NCBI GenBank assembly: GCA_946528555.1
Contig: CAMMYS010000001.1
Coordinates: 1-30,769, forward strand
Direction of reading: 5' to 3'
Source of the DNA: an uncultured Mycoplasmatota bacterium
GTDB taxonomy: Bacteria; Bacillota_I; Bacilli_A; RF39; UBA660
DNA length: 30,769 nucleotides
Shown: one piece after another, positions 1-5,318 of the stretch
Layout of the letters: each line of letters opens with the position of its first letter
How positions within the stretch are numbered: the stretch's first letter is position 1
Program-made: the position numbers and the translations under genes
The notes under the pieces: generated by a model
Database searches by the model: none
Told to the model about the DNA's origin: nothing
Seen by the model: only the letters and a program-made list of their open reading frames with translations

Positions 1-16
1 TCTCTCTTCAGGGGGG

Positions 17-36
17 GAATTCCAAAATTCTTTTTT
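17..36 (+). terminator. Weak AT-rich hairpin with T-run
   Basis: GAATT (17-21) can pair with AATTC (26-30) around a CCAA loop, followed by six T (31-36). The stem is only five AT-rich pairs, so this is at best a weak intrinsic terminator of something entering from the left edge. A run of seven G lies just before it. Confidence 0.25.
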
Positions 37-92
37 CTTATGTTTACTTATTTTTACAAGCTCGGTGTTTATGGGCATTTTTATACTTTTGT

Positions 93-122
93 CACCTAAA
101 TGCCACCTATGCGTACCACCTA
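93..122. repeat. Three short direct repeats, CACCTA core
   Basis: CACCTA occurs at 93-98, 104-109 and 117-122, the first two preceded by TGT or TGC. Closely spaced short direct repeats like these can be arm-type integrase sites or regulator sites. They lie just past the stop codon of the tiny minus-strand ORF. Function is unknown. Confidence 0.3.
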
Positions 123-227
123 TTCATCTAATTTGTTTATTGTATTAACTATATCATCTAGTTTATTTCTAAACATATCTAACTTTTCATTAACACTTAA
201 TACTTTTGTCTCACTTTCTTTTTCCAT
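120..227 (-). CDS. Small hypothetical protein, 35 aa
   Basis: A minus-strand reading frame of 35 codons starts at ATG 227-225. It has a good ribosome binding site (AGGAGAT, 8 bases upstream) and a clear extended -10 promoter at 247-255. The product is charged and probably helical, beginning MEKESETKVLSVNEKL and ending KLDE, with no membrane segment or known motif. The translation signals and a promoter overlapped by three phased repeats argue that it is real. Its length leaves room for doubt. The surroundings look like mobile-element debris (direct repeats on one side, a broken surface-protein gene on the other), so it may belong to a degraded element. No function is proposed. Confidence 0.5.
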   Translation of the reverse strand: MEKESETKVLSVNEKLDMFRNKLDDIVNTINKLDE

Positions 228-246
228 AACTATCTCCTATATAATT

Positions 247-284
247 ATTATAACATATGTCGAAATATGTCGAATTTTGTCGAG
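247..284 (-). promoter_or_regulatory. Extended -10 promoter with three phased TGTCGAR boxes
   Basis: On the minus strand TATAAT (252-247) is preceded by TGT (255-253), an extended -10. Three copies of TGTCGAA/TGTCGAA/TGTCGAG sit on the plus strand at 258-264, 268-274 and 278-284. They are exactly 10 bp apart, so on the same DNA face, and cover the -35 region. On the minus strand each reads TTCGACA (the third CTCGACA). The consensus TGNCGAA is the Spo0A box of Bacillus and Clostridium, so Spo0A or another response regulator is a candidate binder. No -35 hexamer is needed with this -10. Confidence 0.6.
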
Positions 285-335
285 CAAAAAAGGAATTTTA
301 CAAAATACTTTTATCCTTCAGCAAAGGCTAATTAA

Positions 336-536
336 AATAGCTTTTCACCAACACCACCAGAGCCTCCTTGTTATCATTATCATGGTAATGGTCCTAAGAC
401 TGGGGATAACTCACATACATTTGAATATGTACTTATAATGTTATGTTCTGGTACAGGGACAACACTATCAACTTACCTACTTGGAACAGACTTAAAGAAA
501 CAAAAAACTCTAGAATTAACAAGAAAATTAAAATAA
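336..536 (+). pseudogene. C-terminal remnant of a sortase-anchored surface protein
   Basis: An open frame from just after a stop (333-335) to TAA 534-536 has no start codon or RBS. It encodes a proline-rich spacer (PTPPEPP), then GPKTGDN, a weak hydrophobic stretch (EYVLIMLCSGTGTT) and a basic tail (LKKQK...RKLK). That is the order of an LPXTG-type sorting signal: motif, membrane span, positive tail. Nothing upstream in this frame continues the protein, so only the last ~66 codons survive. The PKTGD core matches the intact NPKTGD signal of the protein at 4114-5232. An intrinsic terminator directly follows, as at a true gene end. Confidence 0.6.
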
Positions 537-537
537 T

Positions 538-560
538 AAAATGCCCTTTTGGGCTTTTTA
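538..560 (+). terminator. Intrinsic terminator after the surface-protein remnant
   Basis: GCCC (543-546) pairs with GGGC (551-554) around a TTTT loop, extended by the flanking A and T runs, then T-rich sequence. It begins two bases after the stop at 534-536. Confidence 0.65.
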
Positions 561-568
561 ATTTTTAT

Positions 569-597
569 TTGTATTTTTTCTTCATTTGTGCTATGAT
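569..597 (+). promoter_or_regulatory. Sigma-A promoter of the MscS-type gene
   Basis: TTGTAT (569-574), a 17-bp spacer and TATGAT (592-597), with TGC immediately before the -10 (extended -10). The predicted transcript start is about 18 bases before the ATG at 622. Confidence 0.75.
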
Positions 598-621
598 GGA
601 GTTTCGCGAGGTGAAGATAAA

Positions 622-1479
622 ATGAAAATACTTAATTATTTATTAGCTTTTGATTATAGTAAATACTTAATTGCATTAGGTAGGACACTACTAGTATATT
701 CTTTCTTTAAAGTATTAAATTATATAATTGTTTTAATATCTACTAAGTGGATTAATAGAAGTAAAACTAGGTTTATGTTTCATCAAGGTGTAAATGTAAT
801 AATGAATATTTTTTGTGTTGTTATTATTTTTTTACTATGGTATCCATATTTAAAAAATGTAATGACAGTTATTTCATTTATCTCCGCAGGAATCACTATT
901 GCTATTAGAGATATAATACTTAATCTATTCGCAGGTTTATATATAAAAGCTAAAAAACCATTTAAATTAGAAGATAGAATTAGTATAGATGGTGTTACAG
1001 GAGATGTAATACTTATAAATAATTTATCTTTTAAAATATTGGAAATTTTAGATAAATCAAATGGTGAACAAAGCAGTGGTTTAATTATTAATGTACCAAA
1101 TTCATTTATATTTTCTAAAACATTAAAGAATTATAATCTAGCATTTAAATATGTATGGGATGAAGTTAATATAAGATTAAAAATAGATGCTGATATAGAA
1201 AAGAATAAAAAAGAAATAATGGAAATTATTACTTCTAATGAAACAGTTAAAGAAATACCTAAAAAGATGAAAAAAGAATTAAAAAGTGCAACTGTAGATT
1301 ATAGAATATACTATAATCATTTAGATCCTATTATTTATACCAAAGTAAATGATAATCATATAGAACTTAGTTTAAGATTCTTAACTCATCCTAAGAAAAC
1401 AAGAATTATAGAAGATGATTTATGGACAAATATTTTAAAGAAATATAAAGAGAATAAAATAGATTTATTTGTTGAATAA
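622..1479 (+). CDS. MscS-family small-conductance mechanosensitive channel
   Basis: 285 aa, close to the usual length of MscS proteins. These inner-membrane channels open under membrane tension and release solutes on osmotic downshock. Hydrophobic segments lie at about residues 16-40, 55-75 and 80-110. The third (ISAGITIAIRDIILNLFAG) resembles the pore-lining TM3. It is followed by the beta-domain signature KPFKLEDRISIDGVTGDV and a soluble mixed alpha/beta C-terminus. The start is ATG 622, with GAGGTG eight bases upstream. An in-frame TTG at 586 lies upstream of the promoter -10 and is rejected. Monocistronic, with its own promoter and a 13-bp terminator overlapping the stop. Family assignment is confident; gating properties cannot be read from sequence. 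Confidence 0.88.
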   Translation: MKILNYLLAFDYSKYLIALGRTLLVYSFFKVLNYIIVLISTKWINRSKTRFMFHQGVNVIMNIFCVVIIFLLWYPYLKNVMTVISFISAGITIAIRDIILNLFAGLYIKAKKPFKLEDRISIDGVTGDVILINNLSFKILEILDKSNGEQSSGLIINVPNSFIFSKTLKNYNLAFKYVWDEVNIRLKIDADIEKNKKEIMEIITSNETVKEIPKKMKKELKSATVDYRIYYNHLDPIIYTKVNDNHIELSLRFLTHPKKTRIIEDDLWTNILKKYKENKIDLFVE

Positions 1480-1491
1480 ATCTATTTTTTT
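1457..1491. terminator. Bidirectional terminator between convergent genes
   Basis: AAATAGATTTATT (1457-1469) and its complement (1475-1487) form a 13-bp stem with a TGTTG loop, followed by T on both strands. It serves the channel gene (+) and the glycosidase (-) and overlaps the ends of both. Confidence 0.85.
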
Positions 1492-2387
1492 ACCAATTTG
1501 AGATTAGCTTCTTTTACATGTTCACTTTGCCATTCATACCAATCATGAGTATAGTTTCTAGCATAATAAAGTGTGTTTGGATAATGTGCTGCTAAAATCA
1601 TATAATCTCTTGTTATTCTACTTTTTGGCCAATGTTTTGTATAACCTAAATCTTTTGATAAGAATGAATCTTTATTTTCTACAAACTTAATAATACTATC
1701 TTTATTATGAGCATCACTATTAGTAAGTACTCTCATATATCTAGCATATTTTTCTATTAATTCATTATCTGCAAATAATACTTCTCCATATATTATAGGT
1801 AACCATCTTTTTAAAGAATATGTTACATTTGGAAAAAAGTTGCATCCTTCTTCTGGTAATGCTATTGATTTAGCAGCATCAAATCTAAAACCATTTACCC
1901 CTAAATCAATATATTCATTTAACATATCTATTATTTTCTTTTGTACTATAGGATTATTTGGATTTAATCCTGGTAATCCTAAACAATAATTTATTACTTG
2001 ATTTCTATCATCCCAATTAGTAATTTGAATCTTTTCTTTAAAACAATCTTTATTACTTAACAATTCTTTATCAGTATCTGGATGTGGTTCTAAGAACTCT
2101 TTATCACTTTTATTAGCAACATGATTTATTACAGCATCTACTACTATATTAATTCCATATTTTTGTGCTTCTTTGCATAAATCATATAATTCTTCTTTTG
2201 TACCTATTTTATTACCTATTTCAAAACCAAGAGGTTGATATAATAACCACCATCCATTAGTATCATCAACTTTATTTTTTTGTAAAGGTGATATTTGTAC
2301 TGTATTAAATCCTTGTCTTTTAATAATTGGTAATAATCTTTTGACGTCTTTTAATGGACAATCAAATAAACTTAATATTCTATTCAT
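1482..2387 (-). CDS. GH13 alpha-amylase family glycosidase, short
   Basis: 301 aa. It has no signal peptide, so it is probably a cytoplasmic alpha-glucan or oligosaccharide hydrolase. The GH13 conserved regions are visible in order: region I DAVINH (84-89), region II GFRFDAAKS (166-174, nucleophile D170), region III YGEVL (acid/base E202) and region IV FVENKDS (third carboxylate D240). Region IV is normally NHD; here the His is Lys. The protein ends soon after the barrel, lacking the usual C-terminal beta domain. It starts at ATG 2387 with AGAGGT upstream. It is separated from the surface-protein operon by a terminator at 2419-2448 and convergent with the channel gene. The carboxylate triad is intact, so activity is plausible; specificity cannot be assigned. 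Confidence 0.85.
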   Translation of the reverse strand: MNRILSLFDCPLKDVKRLLPIIKRQGFNTVQISPLQKNKVDDTNGWWLLYQPLGFEIGNKIGTKEELYDLCKEAQKYGINIVVDAVINHVANKSDKEFLEPHPDTDKELLSNKDCFKEKIQITNWDDRNQVINYCLGLPGLNPNNPIVQKKIIDMLNEYIDLGVNGFRFDAAKSIALPEEGCNFFPNVTYSLKRWLPIIYGEVLFADNELIEKYARYMRVLTNSDAHNKDSIIKFVENKDSFLSKDLGYTKHWPKSRITRDYMILAAHYPNTLYYARNYTHDWYEWQSEHVKEANLKLVKK

Positions 2388-2418
2388 AGCCTACCTCTAT
2401 TATCATTTTATCATAAAT

Positions 2419-2448
2419 AAAAAATAGGAATCAATGATTCCTATTTTA
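2419..2448 (-). terminator. Terminator of the sipW/EF-Tu-domain operon
   Basis: AAATAGGAATCA and its complement form a stem (about 2422-2445), followed on the minus strand by TTTTTTATT. It lies right after the stop at 2449. Confidence 0.85.
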
Positions 2449-2805
2449 TTAGTTTGATAACTGATCGCCCATATGTATTTCTTCTCTATTTACACCTTCT
2501 AGAAGAATACCACAATTATCCCCTGCTTTAGCATAATTTAATGTGTTTCTAAACATTTCAATTCCTAAAACTTTAGTAGGTCTTGATCCATTAATGTTAA
2601 TTGTTTGGCCTACTCTTACTTCACCTGAGTCAACTCTTCCAGTTACAACTGTACCTTTTCCTGTTATTGTAAACACAGCCTCTACTGTCATATGAAATGC
2701 TTCACCTGAAGTATTAATTGGTTGTTCAGGATTTGGTGTATCTGGTATTTGTTGTATTGGTGCATCTGGTATTTCCCTATTAAATAATTTACTTAAAAAT
2801 CCCAT
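2449..2805 (-). CDS. Free-standing EF-Tu domain II-like protein
   Basis: 118 aa. Residues 1-35 are a short MGFLSKLFNRE start and a Pro/Gln-rich linker. Residues about 36-117 match the domain II beta barrel of EF-Tu and other translational GTPases: FTITGKGTVVTGRVDSG (about 46-62), VRVGQTININGS, then KAGDNCGILLEGVNREEIHMGDQL. There is no GTPase domain and no domain III, so it cannot act as an elongation factor. The gene is intact, with AAAGGAGG upstream of ATG 2805. It begins 13 bases after sipW ends and shares its terminator, so it is the last gene of the sipW operon. Small stand-alone domain II proteins occur in Firmicutes; their role is not known to me. It might bind an RNA or protein partner (inference). 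Confidence 0.8.
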   Translation of the reverse strand: MGFLSKLFNREIPDAPIQQIPDTPNPEQPINTSGEAFHMTVEAVFTITGKGTVVTGRVDSGEVRVGQTININGSRPTKVLGIEMFRNTLNYAKAGDNCGILLEGVNREEIHMGDQLSN

Positions 2806-2818
2806 ATTTTTTCCTCCT

Positions 2819-3364
2819 TTACTCTATTACTTCTTTTGTATCATCAGAAGTTTCTTCTTTCTTTTTATGTTTTATTTTTTTCTTTTTAGTACTACCATCA
2901 TCAAAGAAAAATGCTGATACTATTAAACAAACAATTATAGTTATTGATATTATTTTACATTTTGGAGTTTGAATCCATCTAATAGCATATCCTGCATATG
3001 GTATGTTAAAAACATTTTTGCCTATATAATTTAGTTTGTTAACGTTTACTGCATCTGGATTTTCATTAGCATCTCCTTTAGTTATAAACTCATTATTTTC
3101 TATATCATAAACTCTATGAGCTACTAAAACTCCTGTATCAGTTTTAAATGCAATAATATCATCTTTTTTAACATCTTCATACTTATAATTTTTATTTATA
3201 AAACTTAAACTACCAACATGAAGATTTGGTTCCATTGAACCTGATAAAACTACAAATGGTTCAATTTTAATTATAAATAAAAAGGCAAAGGCTAATCCAA
3301 TTATAATTATTAATGTTAATAGAATATCCATTATCTTTGCTATTATATTAATAATTTTTTTCAT
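2819..3364 (-). CDS. sipW: Signal peptidase I, SipW (ER-type)
   Basis: 181 aa membrane-bound serine protease that removes signal peptides from TasA-like exported proteins. A TM anchor lies at about residues 14-33. The catalytic Ser43 is in SGSMEPNLHVGS. GVLVAHRVYDI supplies His83 in place of the Lys of ordinary bacterial leader peptidases, which marks the ER/SipW type. TKGDANENPDA (96-104) is the conserved C-terminal box. A second hydrophobic segment (about 138-154) and a Lys-rich cytoplasmic tail follow. It sits 31 bp downstream of the TasA-like gene and 13 bp upstream of the EF-Tu domain II gene, in one operon with its presumed substrates. Three neighbouring products carry the matching AYFSD- or YAF-type leader. 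Confidence 0.92.
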   Translation of the reverse strand: MKKIINIIAKIMDILLTLIIIIGLAFAFLFIIKIEPFVVLSGSMEPNLHVGSLSFINKNYKYEDVKKDDIIAFKTDTGVLVAHRVYDIENNEFITKGDANENPDAVNVNKLNYIGKNVFNIPYAGYAIRWIQTPKCKIISITIIVCLIVSAFFFDDGSTKKKKIKHKKKEETSDDTKEVIE

Positions 3365-3395
3365 AGTCTTTGTCTTCCTTCTAAATCGTAATTAA

Positions 3396-4064
3396 TTATT
3401 GTTTATGAACTGCATTAGCATTTAATACATTCCATACTGCTGTATTTCCAGTAACATTACCAGCAGTTAAATTTTCTGTTTGAATTGCATATCCAGTTAC
3501 TACTACATTATAATTTTGTCCTTCAATTCCCCATCCTTCTTGTGCATTAACAAATTGGATTTTACTAAATAATGGATTTGTAGTTGTAGCTCCTTTAGCA
3601 AGTGAAGTCATTGTTCCACCACTTGAATATGAATAAATATATTCGTTTGCATTAGCTCCTGTAGTATCTGAACTAACTAATTCCCATCCAGAGTTAACTC
3701 CAGCTGTGTTTGAAGAATTAATTAAAGTAAATAATTCTTGAGTAGTACTTGTACTACCACTACCATCTTGAGCTTCTATTGTAACTGTTGCTTTTGGAAT
3801 TGATACTTTAATAAATACATATGCTGCGTTATTACCAGTATTTTTAATAGTTGGATCCTTATCAATCATTTGATTTGGTAAAACTGAACCAGCAGCTGTT
3901 TGACCTGTTGCATCCCAAGCTGTTTCATTAAGTTCTATTCTTACGCTTCCTACTGTAAATGTGTTTGTTTTAGTTTCTGTATCTGAGAAATAAGCTAAAA
4001 CTCCTCCGATTGATAATACTAAAGCTAAAACAAAAGCAGCGATTAATACTTTCTTCTTATTCAT
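3396..4064 (-). CDS. TasA/camelysin-family SipW-dependent exported protein
   Basis: 222 aa. The leader is a Lys-rich start (NKKK), a hydrophobic core (VLIAAFVLALVLSIGGV) and LAYFSDTETKTNTFTVGSVRIEL, the hallmark of SipW substrates such as TasA (a biofilm fibre protein) and camelysin. The mature part is Thr/Ser/Asn-rich and beta-strand-like, with no sortase motif, so the product is probably secreted or fibre-forming. The start is ATG 4064: GGAGGATGAT just upstream is its RBS, while the in-frame ATG at 4079 overlaps that RBS and is rejected. A possible own promoter lies at 4093-4121. sipW follows at once. The family is clear; whether it forms amyloid-like fibres is inference. Confidence 0.85.
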   Translation of the reverse strand: MNKKKVLIAAFVLALVLSIGGVLAYFSDTETKTNTFTVGSVRIELNETAWDATGQTAAGSVLPNQMIDKDPTIKNTGNNAAYVFIKVSIPKATVTIEAQDGSGSTSTTQELFTLINSSNTAGVNSGWELVSSDTTGANANEYIYSYSSGGTMTSLAKGATTTNPLFSKIQFVNAQEGWGIEGQNYNVVVTGYAIQTENLTAGNVTGNTAVWNVLNANAVHKQ

Positions 4065-4092
4065 TATATCATCCTCCATATCTTATACCTAA

Positions 4093-4121
4093 ATAATACT
4101 ATATTATTTAAATTTAATCAA
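4093..4121 (-). promoter_or_regulatory. Candidate internal promoter before the TasA-like gene
   Basis: Minus strand: TTGATT (4121-4116), 17-bp spacer, TATTAT (4098-4093), then ~30 bases to the start at 4064. The -35 overlaps the end of the upstream gene. It would let the TasA-like gene and sipW be expressed apart from the first gene of the operon. Confidence 0.5.
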
Positions 4122-5232
4122 CTTTTTTCATCAATAAATATAATCTTTTTATTATTACTATTAGCGTACATAATGACGCTATAAAAATAGCAATCCATAT
4201 AAATATTCCATCACCTGTTTTTGGATTAATAATATCTATAATACTTGGTTCTTCTTCTATTTCACTTAAATAATATTTCCAACCAACTTTATAGTCTTTA
4301 ATAGATGTTACATTTAAATTTTCTTCTAAAAACTCAACTTCAAATTTTAATCTATTTGTTGTTCCTGGATCATATTGTCCTAATGAAGTTAATGTTTCTT
4401 GTAAAACTTTTCCATTATATAAAATATTATTTTTTTCATCATATACTTTCAAAGTCAAATATTTATAATTTTCATTTAATTCTGGTGATAGATTAATATT
4501 CTTCATAAATAATTCTATTTTTTTATCAGAAATATTCTTTACTGTTATATAATCTGTTATTTTATTACCAGGTCTTAATAAAGAAATATTTACTAAAAAA
4601 TTTGGTGGTATTTCTAAATATTTATCTCCATTATCTTTATAATCAACTATTGTATTATTTGAAACACTTATTGTGGATATATCATAATTATCATCTATAG
4701 AATCTTCTACTACAAAATCACCCCAAGGAGTATCTGATTCAAAATCTATATTAAAATATTCTGATTGAACAGCTTCAGCTGTTATTATAAAATTATAAGT
4801 TCCTAATATATTAGATGGTGTTGTATATCTATTAAATAATTCTACATAATCACTTTCATCTAATATATTTTTATAATAGTAATACTCCCCTTTTTTAACC
4901 CAATTAGTATCATCTATATTAATATCACTATCAGAAAAAGATGCATTTTCATATTCATATTTTACTCTTAAATATGAACTAATTCCTTTATTATAAACCT
5001 TTACTATAAATGGTATACTTTCACTAGGTAAAACTTTTTTATTTAAAGAATCTATTTCTATTTCATTATTATTTGAATCTTTAATATATTCTTTTAATTC
5101 AATATTAACTGCTCCTGAAACAATATTATTTTCAACTATTGCAATTTCATAACTTTGAAAAGCATATATACCTGAAATAGCAGTTATCATTGATAATAAA
5201 ACAATTAGAATTATATATTTGATTTTTTTCAT
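4114..5232 (-). CDS. SipW-type exported protein with NPKTG sorting signal
   Basis: 372 aa. The N-terminus (MKKIKYIILIVLLSMITA, then SGIYAFQSYEIAIVENNIVSGAVNIEL) follows the SipW-substrate pattern, though AFQSYE replaces the usual AFFSDTE. The body is acidic and Asn/Ser/Tyr-rich, consistent with beta-sandwich surface domains. The C-terminus reads NPKTGDG, a hydrophobic span (IFIWIAIFIASLCTLIVII) and a basic tail (KRLYLLMKK), that is, a sortase signal with N in place of L. NPKTG is a known sortase-B-type signal (IsdC of Bacillus anthracis). No sortase gene is in the window. It is the first gene of the tasA-sipW operon, with promoter 5257-5286. It may anchor or nucleate TasA-like polymers on the wall (inference). 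Confidence 0.8.
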   Translation of the reverse strand: MKKIKYIILIVLLSMITAISGIYAFQSYEIAIVENNIVSGAVNIELKEYIKDSNNNEIEIDSLNKKVLPSESIPFIVKVYNKGISSYLRVKYEYENASFSDSDINIDDTNWVKKGEYYYYKNILDESDYVELFNRYTTPSNILGTYNFIITAEAVQSEYFNIDFESDTPWGDFVVEDSIDDNYDISTISVSNNTIVDYKDNGDKYLEIPPNFLVNISLLRPGNKITDYITVKNISDKKIELFMKNINLSPELNENYKYLTLKVYDEKNNILYNGKVLQETLTSLGQYDPGTTNRLKFEVEFLEENLNVTSIKDYKVGWKYYLSEIEEEPSIIDIINPKTGDGIFIWIAIFIASLCTLIVIIKRLYLLMKKVD

Positions 5233-5256
5233 ATAATCACATCCTAATATGCTTTT

Positions 5257-5286
5257 ATTATATCATTTTGATTTTATCTATTACAA
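5257..5286 (-). promoter_or_regulatory. Promoter of the tasA-sipW operon
   Basis: Minus strand: TTGTAA (5286-5281), 18-bp spacer, TATAAT (5262-5257), ~25 bases upstream of ATG 5232. It lies directly behind the terminator of the Hint-protein gene. Confidence 0.7.
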
Positions 5287-5318
5287 CAAAAAATAAAGCG
5301 TATTACTACGCTTTATTC
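5287..5318 (-). terminator. Terminator of the Hint-protein gene
   Basis: An 11-bp perfect stem, AATAAAGCGTA with TACGCTTTATT (5317-5307 and 5302-5292), and a GTAA loop, followed on the minus strand by a T-run. The stem begins inside the stop codon. Confidence 0.88.

Noticed and set aside
1..30. A second copy of the small RNA's C-rich segment on the minus strand at the left edge
   Set aside because: CCCCCCCTGAAGAGAGA resembles CCCCCTGAGAGG of the small RNA, but the match is short and the expected terminator would lie outside the window.
100..438. Plus-strand reading frame of 112 codons
   Set aside because: No RBS, composition is reverse-complement-like, it runs antisense through the better supported 35-aa frame and overlaps the surface-protein remnant in another frame.
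443..621. Plus-strand frame through the terminator and promoter before the channel gene
   Set aside because: It crosses an intrinsic terminator and the promoter; no RBS and no similarity.
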